From Hsuehochloa calcarea (lineage: Eukaryota > Streptophyta > Magnoliopsida > Poales > Poaceae), in the NCBI GenBank assembly GCA_036346395.1, contig CM070605.1:3844001-3908000 (forward strand): DNA of 64,000 nt. The letters are read 5' to 3'. The stretch's first letter is position 1. Each line of letters opens with the position of its first letter. The translations under genes were made by a program, and so were the position numbers. A model generated the notes under the pieces. It was not told the DNA's origin. It ran no database searches and saw nothing but the letters and a program-made list of their open reading frames with translations. Of this stretch, positions 35,054-46,179 are shown in pieces.

Positions 35054-35064
35054 TGGCGCCGTCC
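35054..35064 (+). other. Primer-binding site of Gypsy E
   Basis: TGGCGCCGTCC begins two bases after the LTR end. It has the same TGGCGCCG core as Gypsy B. Confidence 0.75.
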
Positions 35065-35110
35065 ATGGGGACTGGCAGGAAAGTCAAGCACAGCTCCGAA
35101 GTACTGGCAT

Positions 35111-36460
35111 GGCCCCTCGGAAAGCTACGCCCAAAGCCTCCGCGGCCGAGATCGCTGCGGCGGCTGCCGCGCCCAACACCCCGAGGGCTAAGCGAAGCAA
35201 GACTTCCGGGGCAGTGGCGGCTGCGGCCCGAGCCCTGGAGGAAGAAGCAAACAACTCCACTTAGGGAAATATCATTGGGGGCGACGCCCAGCACAATGTC
35301 CCGACAGACCAATCGCATGGAGCAGCAGGCATAACACGGAGGCGATGAAGACCATCGGCGGGGTGCGGACCTCCGCCAGGAGATGCTTGACCTCCAGCAG
35401 CCGGGGGTCGGGCCCCTCGCGGCTCCTTTGAGGCTCGCGCAACCCGAGGCTGAGGGAGCGCTGCCGGCACCAACCGCTACTTGTCCGGCGCCAATACTTC
35501 GGGGAGATCCCAACTCCCCCTTAAGTGCTGGGCTAGAGACAGCCCGCTGACCCTAAGGCTTTGAGATGCGGGAGGTCAAACCCTTTGAGGGTGCACAGAC
35601 CTCGGAGTTCCTTTGCGATATCTGAAAGCGACCATTGAGGCCGCTGAGAGCGACATCACGAAAGCGAAAGCATCACCCTGGCACTCAAGGGTGTGGCGTT
35701 GACGTGGTTCTTCACCATTCCGCCCCGCTCTGTGTACGCGTGGGAACAATTGCGGGACCTAGTGCGCAACAACTTCCAGGGGACTACACGGAGCCAAAGG
35801 ATGCGGGACACTTGTTCGCAATAAAGCAAGCCCCCGACGAGTCTCCGCAACTTCTTCAAAAAGTTTGTGGAGGTAAAATGTCAAGTGAAGGGGGTCAACG
35901 AAACCACCATCATAAACGCAGCCACTTGCGGACTCCAGAAAGGCCCCCTGTCGGAAAGGCTAGCTCGCAAGCCCATCGGTTCGGTAGCAGAGCTCTTTGA
36001 CAAGATGGAGGAGTACGCCCATGCAAAAGAAGATAGCGCCCAGCGGGTGAGGGTTCCGACCCCCGCTACCCCGGCAGCAACACCAAGCGGGCCACCCGCG
36101 AAAGGACCCACGACGACCACGGGGGCATTAGCCAAGCCGCAGGCCAAAGATTACCGCCAGAAAGGGTGTAATGTCTACCATGTGGACGGAGGCTAGTTCC
36201 CGGAAGAGGCGAAGCGAGGAGGCCAAATAGGTCGCGGCCACGGCCAAGGCCGTGGGCGGAATGGCAGAAGGCAACAGGACACACAGGGCGGTCCCGAAGG
36301 TGCCCTGCTCTTTTGCGACCTGCACGGCAAATGGTCCCACACGACCCAGAAGTGCCGCACTGCCCGAGGTGGTCCCGGAGGTGCCCTGCACTTTTACGAC
36401 CTGCACGGCGAAGGGTCCCACACGACCCAAAGCAATGTCTGCGCTGTCAATCGGCTATGC
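35111..36460 (+). pseudogene. Gypsy E gag remnant
   Basis: A start at 35111 gives MAPRKATPKASAAEIAAAAA, an Ala-rich gag N-terminus. The capsid core is read in pieces, including AWEQLRDLVRNNF near 35740 and the frame 35867-36196 with GLQKGPLSERLARKP and ELFDKMEEYAHAKED. Near 36300-36430 a zinc-finger-like CDLHGKWSHTTQ block is present twice because of a local tandem duplication. Stops and frame changes separate all these parts. Confidence 0.75.
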
Positions 36461-36639
36461 AAGATTACATGAGCGCAACCGACCAACCAAGCTGGGGCGA
36501 AGACAGGAGAGGCCTGGGCAACCAGCTACCTGCCCCACCACCAAGACCCCGCATAGAAGGAGACCAACCGGAGCACCGTCAAAGGATCATAAACATGATC
36601 GTCAGAGGCTCATCATCGGGCATATCATCAAAGAGACAA

Positions 36640-37250
36640 CGGCGTGCCTACGCTCGGCAAATTCACCATGTCGCGACATACCCGACCACGGCCCTTTCGC
36701 TACGCCGAAATACCCATCAGCCGGCCACGAGGGGCGCTCGAGGTGTCTACTTCCCGCATCGTAACCCTCGTCATCTCGGCCAACATCGCGGATTTTGACG
36801 TTTGACGCGTCCTCGTGGACGGAGGAAGCTTAGCGGACCTGTTGTTCACGAGGGCCTTTGACAAGATGATGATCCCAAGGACCGCTCGTCACCCGGCATC
36901 CCTTGGTAGGCTTCGGTAGACCGTTGGCCGCCTAGGTCGATCAACTGGCCGTCACATTCGGCCGACGACTTCGCTTCGGACGAAATCGTCACATTTGACG
37001 TCGTCCAGATGCCTTACCAGTACAACGACATTCTTAGTCAAGCCACGCTGAACTGCTTCGACGCCATAGCACACCACAATTACCTGTGCATGAAGATACC
37101 CGCATTCGAGGGCATAGTCACGGTGCGGGGGGATCAAGATCTGGCAAGGCAAACAAAGCTCGAGGCATTGTCACTGGCTCGCCACGTCCACATAGTCGAA
37201 GCGGACGCCGGCTCCCGGGTCGGCAGCGCCTAGACAAAATGGGCACCCAA
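36640..37250 (+). pseudogene. Gypsy E protease remnant
   Basis: RVLVDGGSLADLLFTRAFDKM near 36810-36870 is the retroviral-type aspartic protease active site; the usual form is D-G-G-S-S. A stop just upstream and frame changes downstream break it. Confidence 0.7.
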
Positions 37251-37272
37251 GGCCAAGCCGGAAGGCCAGCTC

Positions 37273-38520
37273 TTGCGAGTTCCCCTCGCGGAAGCTGCCC
37301 CGGAGAAGACGGTGGCCCTCGGAGCTGGCCTCCCGGCTACGACATGCGACGCCATCCTCCAGGTCCTCCGCCACAACGCGGATGTCTTCGCCTGGGGTCC
37401 AGAGGACATCCCCGGCGTCGCGAGAGAAACCATCGAACATCGCCTTGCCCTGCGGAGCGATGCATCGCCCAAAAAGCAAAAGTTGCGCCGCATGTCGACA
37501 GAGCGACTGGAAGCAGCAAATAAAGAAATCATCAAGCTCTTGAAAGCAGGAGTGGTCTGCGAAATCAAGCACTCCGAGTGGCTGGCCAACCCAGTCCTTG
37601 TGCAGAAAAGCACAGACAACTGGCGAATGTGCGTCGACTTCACCGACCTCAACAAGGTGTCACCGAAGGACGATTTCCCTCTACCTCGCATCGACTAGCT
37701 CGTGGACGCCACTTCGGGCTGCGAGATGATGAGCTTCCTCGACGCCTACTCTGGGTATCATCAAATATTCATGGCGAAGGAAGACGAACTCAAAACGGCC
37801 TTCATCGCCCCTCTCAGCACTTATTGCTACACACGCATGCCCTTCGGCTTGAAGAATGCGGGCGTCACTTTTACTCGGTTCATCACGAAGGTCCTGGCCG
37901 ACCAGCTCGGTCGCAACGTAGAAGCATACGTGGATGACATTGTGGTCAAGAGCAGACTCGGGGCCTCACACATGACGGACTTACATGAGACATTTACCAA
38001 CCTGCGAGCAGAAGGGATCAAGCTCAACCCGGACAAGTGCGCCTTTGGTGTAACGCAGGCAAACTCCTAGGTTTTCTCGTGTCTAAGAGAGGCATCGAGG
38101 CCAACCCCGAAACAATAGAAGCCATCTAGGAGATGACCCCTCCCCGCACCAACCGGGAGGTGCAAAAGCTGCAGCCCTCAGCCGATTCTTGTCCCGCTCG
38201 GCGGAGCGGGCCTTGCCGTTCTTCAAGACACTTCGAGGGGCCGAGCCATTCAGATGGACAGAGGAGTGCCAGCGCGCATTTCCGGAACTCAAACAATACC
38301 TCACACAGCTGCCAAGCCTAACAAGTCTGAAGCCAGGCGCGACCCCCCACCCCCCTGGCCATCTGAGAGATCGAAGGAAGGGATGCCATCGTTCGCCGCA
38401 CCAAGCTTCACATCCGCAAGCGGCCACAACCGAAGCGCGCAGAATTCCTCCACAAGATCCCTCGTGGAGAGCCTTCGTGTCGCAGTCAGCAGCAGCTAGA
38501 GAAGCGTCTCCTCCCTCGAT
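37273..38520 (+). pseudogene. Gypsy E reverse transcriptase and start of RNase H, with in-frame stop
   Basis: The frame at 37273-37698 runs from NADVFAWGPEDIPG to WRMCVDFTDLNKVSPKDDF and ends at LPRID followed by TAG at 37696. Relatives continue with Gln at this point, so a CAG codon became TAG. The same frame goes on through DATSGCEMMSFLDAYSGYHQ, TRMPFGLKNAGVTF and the catalytic AYVDDIVVKS to 38070. After a frame change, FLSRSAERALPFFKTL marks the connection to RNase H, which then decays. Integrase is missing. Confidence 0.9.
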
Positions 38521-39117
38521 GTCAGCTCAATCTCCGGTGAAGGGGTGAGTTGGATAGGCCCTCCGGTCGACCGCAAGCCGTTGCCCGACGGGGACCCGTG
38601 GTAAAACCACCGCCACGTCCAGTTCGTCTCCCACCTATTCCGGGACGCGGGCGCTGACAAGTACCGGAGACAGCGCGCCTTCAGCTTAAAATTAATGCTA
38701 CCGAAGTTAAGCGCCTCGCTGGTGTCCTTCGGTTGGCACCGCCCGTCGTGAAGGTACGCGAAGAGCCGACCCTCCCCGCTCGCCCCAGCGGACTGCATCA
38801 CCCACTCGAACACACCAAGCTTCACAATGGAGTTAGGCGTTAGCTACGCCAGCTCCACCCGGTACAACTAGAGCACGCAGGCCACCAGCTCCACACTGCG
38901 GGAAGCGGAGACCGACGTCGAAGAAAGCCATGAACACGACGACCTCGTCCTCCCGGGGCTCAGGCACGGTCTCCGAGCCGGGGGCTCACGCCAACAAAAG
39001 ATCAGATAGCTTGCCCTCGTCCCTTAGCGTGCTCAGGACTTGCGGAGTCACCGACGAGCGGCCAAGCTCGTTGGTGTAAGCCCCCACCCCTCTACCATAT
39101 CGGGGCCGCTTAGTCAT
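38496..39117 (-). pseudogene. Antisense ORF of Gypsy E (putative gypsy-type transposon domain, PF04195-like)
   Basis: A coding-like unit on the strand opposite to gag-pol starts at an ATG at 39117 (MTKRPRYGRGVGAYTNELGR). It continues as DEVVVFMAFFDVGLRFP and, after a frame change, LTPNSIVKLGVFEWVM, LFAYLHDGRCQ and a Trp-rich end (NRWETNWTWRWFYHG). The pattern FF-GLRFP ... LTPN ... W ... WF matches what I recall of the Pfam 'putative gypsy type transposon' family, which is known from antisense ORFs of grass gypsy elements. A TATA box lies about 110 bp upstream. At least one stop (after KLSDLLLA) and one frameshift disable this copy. The function of the family is unknown. Confidence 0.7.
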
Positions 39118-39228
39118 CAGACCACGTGCAAGGCAAAGGCTCCGAAGACCCTCGAAGAAGCGCACACGAATACGGGAGGACAGGGTTTTTAATAAGGGAA
39201 CAAAGTGCTAGGAGGGGGCACCACCCCC

Positions 39229-39236
39229 TATTTATA
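39229..39236 (-). promoter_or_regulatory. TATA box for the antisense ORF
   Basis: The minus strand reads GGTTATAAATAGGGGG, about 110 bp upstream of the antisense ATG and about 270 bp inside the 3' LTR. This implies an internal promoter independent of the LTR. Confidence 0.6.
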
Positions 39237-39491
39237 ACCACACCTGGCACACGAAATGACAAGGCGCGGAAGCCGAAGAGCCATGCACCAATCAGCCGTT
39301 GACACGTGTGCCCTAAATGGAGCAACAATTACATACCATTATACCACACAACACCCAAACAAACGTCAAAACAACTCCCAGGAGGAACGCGCACGAGGGG
39401 CAGTGAGCAGCCGCCATAAGCCGAAGGGGATGGTGTGCTTGGACCCTCCGGGAAATGGCACGATTTCAGCCTTGACGAAGCAGGACCTCGA

Positions 39492-39503
39492 CCACGAGGG
39501 GCT
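39492..39503 (+). other. Polypurine tract of Gypsy E
   Basis: CCACGAGGGGCT precedes the 3' LTR start TGTCGTGAGG. Confidence 0.5.
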
Positions 39504-40105
39504 TGTCGTGAGGCAGCCCCACCGCCCCAACGACCGTGGCTTCGCAGGGCAGACCCATCGCAACCCACGGCGGGAAGGCCTCCCTCCGCGGAGAGGCGCC
39601 AGTGTCCTTCGGGGATGCTCGGAGATGTCTGAGCCTCCTAGAAGGGTCTCCGGAGTCCCGCGAGGCCCAAAGCAGTGGGTCCTCCGGGGCCATCTTGGGA
39701 AGACCCGGAGCCCCCCCGAAGGGTCTCTGGAGTCCCGTGAGGCCGGAAGTAGCAGGTCCTCCGGGACCAGAGGCACTTCATGCGTTTAGTGAACTGGTGC
39801 ACTAGCGGATAGACCGATCAGGGAGACCCACCGTGAGATAAGCCTATGCATAGACGGGAAAAGTCCCTGCAGCCCCTACGCGTAAAATACTTTTCTAGGA
39901 TTAGGATAGTAATGTAAGTACCCTGTTTTAGGAGGCAATAAATAGGCATCTGCCCCCCTCATGTAAAGGGCAGATCCAGTTTTTTTGGAGCAATCAATAC
40001 ATATATTTTCCTGACAACTGGTCCCTTCTCCTCAGGACTCTTGGTCCCTCCGAGTGTACCAGGGGTGCGCCTCTCTTACCGTCTAGCCTTCTTTTTGCTA
40101 CGACA
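39504..40105 (+). repeat. Gypsy E 3' LTR (602 bp)
   Basis: It is similar to 34350-35051 throughout, with one fewer ~80-bp unit, and ends TTTTTGCTACGACA. It is followed by ATCAT, the right flank. Confidence 0.9.
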
Positions 40106-40770
40106 ATCATCAAGTCAATAGAAGACCCATCATGTGTTGATGGAGGGCACGTGAAGGAGATCATCATATATTGATGATATTCAAGTCAAGATTCGGGATG
40201 AAGGATGTCATTATGTGTTGATGAGCATTAATACAAGATCTCGAAGTGAAGAAGACCATCATGTGTTGATGATATTCAAGTCAAGAACCCGGACTTGAAG
40301 TGATGCATCATTAAGCTTCAAGAAGATGTGCAATGCAAAGGTATGACTAGCTAGACTAAGGGTGTGTTCCTAGTCTTTTTACCAGTCTTGGTGTTTGGTT
40401 GAAAGAACGGATTGCTAGTATAGGTTGTCGTACTATTAAGAGGAGTCTTGCTTAGTAGCTTGAGCCTCATCATGTGTTGATAGCTCAATCTTGTTTGCTC
40501 TAGCTCACCATGGTATGATGCTAGTATTTGCGAATGTGTTTTGTAAATAGTCGAGGCTCATGCATTTAATCCTTGTAGCATGTGACTATACTTTGCTAAT
40601 GTATTTTGCAAATGGTTGAAGTCTATGTACCTATTCCTTGTTGCATGATCTAAGTTTGCAAATGTGTTTTGTAAATTGTTAAGGTTCATGCATCGCTTTG
40701 TTTTGAGCTTCTAGAAAACTGTTTTGAAAAACGGTATGACCGTTGTTGATAAGAGGTGTTACCGCAAGTT

Positions 40771-41340
40771 GGTAGTACCGATATTTGTTTGGCGGTATGT
40801 ATTTTCCAGAAAGCATGTTTTTCGGATGTTTTGAATTTGAACCGCGGTACTACCGCAGGTCGGTAGTACTGAAAAATGTATGGCGGCACGTAAAATACAG
40901 AGAGTGTGTTTTCGAGTGGTTTGATACTCTCTGAAAATTAGAACGACCACACTTCATTTGTGGTACTATCGCAAATCACGTAAATGGATATTTATGTGGC
41001 GGTACGTATATTACAGAGACCGTATTTTTGGGAGTTTTGATCTCCCTTGAATTGGTATGACCGCATTTTCTTGAGCGATACTACCGAACTGCGGTAGTAC
41101 CGATATTTACTTGGTGGTACGAGTTTTCCAGAGAAGGTGTTTTTGAGAATTCTTGAGTTTTGGAAAACGGAAACTCGTTCTAGCCGAAGCGAGACATCGC
41201 CATGCGGTAGTACCGATTTATAGTTGGCGGTAGTACCGCAACTTTATGTGTAACGGCTAGTTCAGAGTATTAAATGCTACTGTTCTGACCGTTGAGTCGA
41301 AAATTGGTAGTACCGGGTTTTAACGGCGGTACTACTGCAA
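40771..41340. repeat. Palindrome cluster CGGTAGTACCG (Copia D LTR)
   Basis: Perfect 11-mers lie at 41092-41102, 41205-41215 and 41228-41238, the last two 23 bp apart. GCGGTACTACCGC is at 40844-40856, and mutated copies lie near 40771, 40861, 41085, 41307 and 41325. The cluster ends about 50 bp upstream of the TATA box. Confidence 0.85.
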
Positions 41341-41392
41341 ATCCTGATTTTTCCAGGAAAGTGGTCGTAACGGCTAGTTTCGGTGGTGGAGG

Positions 41393-41402
41393 CTATAAAT
41401 AC
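41393..41402 (+). promoter_or_regulatory. TATA box of Copia D LTR
   Basis: CTATAAATAC follows the palindrome cluster. Confidence 0.65.
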
Positions 41403-42129
41403 CTCCTTGGCTGGATGTGAAACAACCTTTGATACTTCATTTCCTTCTATTGAGTTAGTGTGAGTTTCTCCTCTCAATTGTGCATATGTTGCACCTTGTG
41501 AGCAAGAAGAGAAGTCTCTAGTTGCATGTGTTGCATCTAGAGTTGGATTTCGTATCCATTTGAGCTTGTGCATTTGTTGCACTTGGTGAGAGTCAAGCAA
41601 GGGGCTTGACTTTTTACTCTTAGAGTTTGCCGACTCCTAACCGGCGTTGGAGGCGTCGTGCCTGGTGATCTCTTCAAAAAAGATTGTGAAGAGGCCCAGC
41701 GTGGTGTGAAGGTTGGAGCTCACCTACTCAGAGCAGGAAAGAGCTACCACTAGTGGATTTGAGGTATTTAGCTTAATTCGTGGAGCCGTTCTAATTAGTT
41801 TGGGCTTACCTCAACGTGGATTAAGGGAGACCGGTAAGTCTCCGAATACCACGGTAAAATATCATTATCTCATTATGGTTTGTTCCCTTAGGGTTTACTT
41901 TATGCAATTTATATTCCTATAATTAAATTGATTTGATGTTTTTGTATATTTGCTATCATTGACATAATCTTATATTGTTGGTGCACTTAGTGAGACTAGT
42001 TGTTTTAGGCCTTATTTGTACAAAACCGATTTGACTTAGTCTTCCACATTAGAAATCGGTTTTAGTTAAAAGAATTTTAAAACTGCCTATTCACCCCCTT
42101 CTAGTTGGCCTCCTTGATCTTACATTGTA

Positions 42130-44690
42130 CATATGCAACATTTCAAAGAACAGTATGCAACATTGTTTTCAACGGGCAGCAACATCAGAATTGGACGCAA
42201 CAGAGGATAACTTGCCGAGTCTTCGGGTGGACCCCGTCGAGGCTGTTGAGCTTGGTCTTGGTCTGCACTCCGGCGTCTTCCGGCCACCAACCCCGCACAG
42301 GCGACGAAGTCGTGCGTCTGACCGCAGCGTCGAGGTTGCCGTCGAGCGGCTCACGGGCGACGAGGTCGCATAAAGCCTTGCTGCGGCCACCTGAGGAGCT
42401 CCGCCTCTCTGGCTCGCCGTCCTGCAAGCCGCCGCGAGGCCCTCTTCTCAACCATAGAACCACCACTTGAGGTTGGTGTAGGAGGCCACCTCGTAAAGGG
42501 GCACAGAGGAGAGGATGAAGGAACTACTAGTTGGAAGAGAGAGGAATGGGTGGGGATGAGATGGGAAAGAGTGAGTCACGAGTGGGAGAGATAGAAATGA
42601 GTGGGAGATAGAATGGATGAGAAATGAGTGGACAGAGCGGTTCGAAGAGGTCCGTGCGTGCGAGTTGTTCCGGATGTTAGTGCCGAAGCATTTTCCAATT
42701 TGTAAACTTATTTCATTGTCCTGAAGCTTCTCAAATGCCATTTTGCCTCGAATCGTATGTCTTTCAAAGAACTTCCCAATGGGGTAGGAATATCAAGAAA
42801 CGGCAAGGTGCATGTGGAATGTAGCGATTTTTACTAGTATTGGTCTTGAGAAGATAACTGCTATTAGATCAAATGTAAAGGGCAACAAAAGTGGAATTCA
42901 TACAGCTAGCGCTTCCCCTCTCCCAATTTCTGTCGGTGGTACTGACTAAACACACCCTGAATTTTTGTTTAATGCGCAATCAAATCGATAACTGATGGAC
43001 CAAGGTCATAACACCAAACCTATCTTCGATCTTTTCCGGCGTCCTAGATAATTCAAGACCAGGCGGTAGCTGTTATTAATGATACCTTGGGTTCAGGACG
43101 CGGTGGATCTGGGTGCGGGAGCGGGGCGGCCGCGCGGCCACCCCGGCGAGGGCGGCAAAAGGAAGAGAGCCACCCGCAGCGCCGCCTCATCTCGTCTCAA
43201 AGCCCAGACAGCTCGCCGGCAGGTGGCGGCGGCGTTGGCGAATAAGAAGGCGATCTTATCATCGGCGGAACAACAATTGGTCGGTGGGTGGGCTACTGTG
43301 CTGGCTGTCAACAAGACGAAGAACGAGGGAAGAAAAGGAAAAGGTAGCGGCGGTTACCTTCACCGAACTACCGAGGTGACGAGACGACAGCTTGGGGAGG
43401 AAGGGAAGGATATAGCTGCGCGTGTCCGTGTGCGATGCGACGGCATCAACCACTTTGCATTTGCTTGGCAAGTTCGCTTGCTTCCTCTACGGGGAAATGG
43501 CCGTGCGGACAGGGCGATGGGACGGGATGGAATCGGATGCCAAGGATGCGCCAACGCGAAATCGCTGTGGAGAAGAAAAGCCAGATGCACACAGAACAAA
43601 CAGAGATGAGCCTCTCGAGTTTCGTACCTCTCGGAAGCGATAGGCGGCCGGTGAGGAGAGAAGGTTGGACTTTGGAGACGGCGCTGTGTGCTCGGCGAGA
43701 TGGAGGTGACGAAGGTGAATCGAGTTGGAGGAGTACACGATGCGGTGCGGCCGCGGTTTCCGGCGCTGGGGATGCCCACGCCAATCTGGAAGAGTCGGGA
43801 TCGGGAGGGAGGGGAGTTACAAAAGCTGCATCGTTGTACTCGCAGATTCTGTAGAGTCAACCGCTAAAGTGATGGAAAAAATAACTCATAAAATTTGTTG
43901 TCCTGAGAGTCCACGATTTTTTTTTCTAGTTTTTAGGAAATACTACGGTATAAAAAATATATTAAATGTACAACAAATTTTATGGTTTTACGGAACTTCG
44001 GAAAATCCACTCTGGACTCTTTTATCTAAACTGTGATATCACTTATACCTCCCCTCTGTTCTGCTGCCTCGGAGAAAAAGAGAGTAAAGGGGTGGTGGGG
44101 GAAAAATGCGCTCGCTCCAACGTGTAAATTAAGAGTGAGCAGAGCTTAGTTTAACTATTAGAAAGAAGATAAAATTGGGTATATCATGAAAACGTAACCA
44201 TGACATAGGATTTGACATCGCGCAGCACCGTATGCCGTTCTCGTGTTGCGGCGCGTTGAACACGCAACGAGTGTGATGCCCACGAGGACGTGCAGGCAGT
44301 GGTGACAGTAGCACATGGCATTGCCGTCTACATTTAAGCTGCTATGGTGGAAACTGATCATCTGTTGTAGCAACTAGCTACGGTAGAGATGCACAGAACA
44401 AGTTGCATTAGACCTCTTCCCTGATGCCCAGTAGAAAGGGGACGATGGCTCATGCTACAGTGTTAACCATTAAAATTGCTACAGTAACTTCTACCCCCTG
44501 GTAAAATCAGAACTGTTTCTACAATGCTAGATACAGTATACTGCAGAACACTGTAGCAACGGACTCGTATTATTGTTAGTGCGGTGTTTCCTGCAATACT
44601 GTAGAGGATCCCTATCCTACTACGGTGCAACCCCTCTCGGCCACGCTAAGTCGCCCCAACATGCCGATTTGCGTGTCAACGAGCCGCCCA
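42130..44690. other. Unassigned region right of Copia D
   Basis: The first 70 bp continue the GCAACAT-rich older element. Sections near 42200-42450 and 43080-43850 are GC-rich with open frames on several strands, such as 43079-43609 plus, but none shows a domain and their composition alone can keep frames open. Around 44450-44610 the sequence repeats CTACAGT/ACTGTAG. I see no certain gene here. Confidence 0.45.
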
Positions 44691-45300
44691 ACTACCATTG
44701 TTGGCCCTAAATTGGTTGTGGCTGGAAAGACACCAAAATTTCAAAATTGGTTCGAGTTTGGGTTGTGTTTTGAGTTTCTTGCCCAATTCAGAAAGTCATC
44801 CTCATTTTCCGTCCTCCTCTTTGGGCATTCTATTTTCCTCAGTTGAAAGCATCTTTCGCGAATACGCTTCTCCCTTCGTTCTTCTTCCTCACACATCAAG
44901 CAACCGGTCGCTCCATTCTCCACCACCTTCGTCCCCGTCAACGTCTCCTACTCACCACCTCACCACAACACCCCGCCACCAACTTCCCCCTTCCCCAGCA
45001 CTGAATGCGCGCAGCCGCCCACACCACCGCCTCTCCACGCGTATAAAGCCCGAGCCGCCGCACCATCGTCATCCCCAACCTCCCCACAAACCCTTGGCAC
45101 CCCCTCTTTCCCAACCGTGGCCAAAAGCCCGATTACTGTCGCCCCCTTTTTTCTTCCCCAGCGAGCTCAACATCAATTTGCAACCACCCTTGCGTCCATA
45201 CCCTCTAAACCTTGTCACCAGCATCGCCTTGCTTTCCCGAAACTTTCCCCCACCACTAACCCTATCCCTACTGCCACATCGCCGGCGGCCAATTTTCTGA
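44690..45300 (+). other. Promoter- or LTR-like C-rich segment
   Basis: A C/T-rich sequence contains GCGTATAAAGCCC near 45039 and resembles the promoter-leader part of large grass gypsy LTRs such as 45780-46170. It has no TG...CA ends that I can place. It could also be a gene promoter. Confidence 0.3.
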
Positions 45301-46179
45301 GTTAAAAAATCCTTTTGAGTAGTTTAGTCCTATAGGAAAATTCACCAAATTTTATTTGATTTAATAAAGCTTAAATGGACTTTAAAATGTCAAAACAATT
45401 TAGTGTGACTAATCTGAACACCAATTAATTTCAAAACTATTTTATTTGAGTTCTTTGTGCTTGGAAATATTTTTCATATTTTTCTGAAATTTTTTTGAGT
45501 TCATTTGCTTTTTTCATTTTTCTATTTGGATTTACTGTTATTTCTAAAATAGAAAACCTATTAAAAATCTCAGGAAATCTTTCGGGCCTAATATCTTTCA
45601 CCCAGCCCATTTCTTTCGAAGTTCAGCCTGGCCCACCGGCCTTTTTCTTCTCGCTCGCAGCCCAGTCATCTTTCTCGTTTTCCTTCGCTGATAGGTGAGA
45701 CCCACATGTCGGATTCGTCTTCAACGCAGACTCTTTTCTCTGAGTTTCACTTGCGCATGCCTCGCTGTCGGCATCCACTTAGACAAGCACATCTGACCCT
45801 ATTTAAAGCCCCGAACCACATTAAAATCTTCGCACCACCCTCCTTTCCCGAACCCCTAACTTTGTTTCTCGGATCGCACCACCTTTTTGCCGATTCAAGT
45901 CCAAGAAGCCAAGCGCCGCCAAAGCTTTTCCTCATCGGATTGTGCCACCGTCGGTGAGCCTTCGCCCTCTTCGTCACTGGAAACAGGATCGCCTCGTCGT
46001 CTTCTACATGATGCGCACCACGCCTTCTCCGTAGTTCCGTCACTTCGCTGTCGCCGCCGCAAGCCGAGTCGGTCCGCCGCTCAACTCGTCGCCACCGCCA
46101 CTGTGGTCATCTCCGACGAACACCAACCACGTCATCGTGTTCCTCGTGTCATCCTTGCCTAGATCCAAACCTTCGCCGT
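45301..46179 (+). repeat. Large Gypsy LTR, U3/R fragment (plus)
   Basis: It contains CTGACCCTATTTAAAGCCCC (45796-45815), matching in opposite orientation the CTTTAAATAGGGTCAAG at 63825-63841 of another LTR of this family. It is cut at 46180 by an LTR in the other orientation. Confidence 0.5.

Larger units (their letters stand above)
34350..40105 (+). mobile_element. Gypsy retrotransposon E with antisense ORF
   Basis: A 5.76-kb Ty3/gypsy element is bounded by LTRs that start TGTCGT and end CTACGACA (34350-35051 and 39504-40105). The flanks ATAAT and ATCAT form an imperfect 5-bp duplication inside the Copia D LTR. The plus strand encodes gag, protease, RT and the start of RNase H. Integrase is absent. 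In its place the minus strand carries a decayed antisense reading frame with its own TATA box, followed on the plus strand by the polypurine tract and 3' LTR. Defects include in-frame stops, so the copy is non-autonomous. Confidence 0.9.
33660..42124 (+). mobile_element. Copia retrotransposon D, internally deleted, split by Gypsy E
   Basis: The element begins TGAAGAATCT at 33660 and ends ...GATCTTACA at 42124, between perfect TTGTA duplications. Its left part is only about 200 bp of LTR start. This runs into a fragment of the region before a 3' LTR (AGGGGGAGTTCACTC near 33930, TCATCAATTACCAAAGAGGG near 34098-34117) and then a second LTR start (TGAAGTATCT at 34123). Most of the 5' LTR and all of gag-pol are therefore missing. 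The 3' LTR is 34123-34349 plus 40106-42124, interrupted by Gypsy E. Confidence 0.85.
40106..42124 (+). repeat. Copia D 3' LTR, second part
   Basis: It resumes the LTR after Gypsy E. It contains direct repeats of a CATCATGTGTTGATG motif (40130-40270), the palindrome cluster 40771-41340, a TATA box at 41393 and the grass-copia end TATTCACCCCCTTCTAG near 42088, and finishes ...CTTGATCTTACA before the TTGTA duplication. Confidence 0.85.

Noticed and set aside
43079..43860. Open frames of 139-176 codons in a GC-rich segment
   Set aside because: Frames are open on both strands at once, show no recognisable domain and lack clear splice or promoter context.
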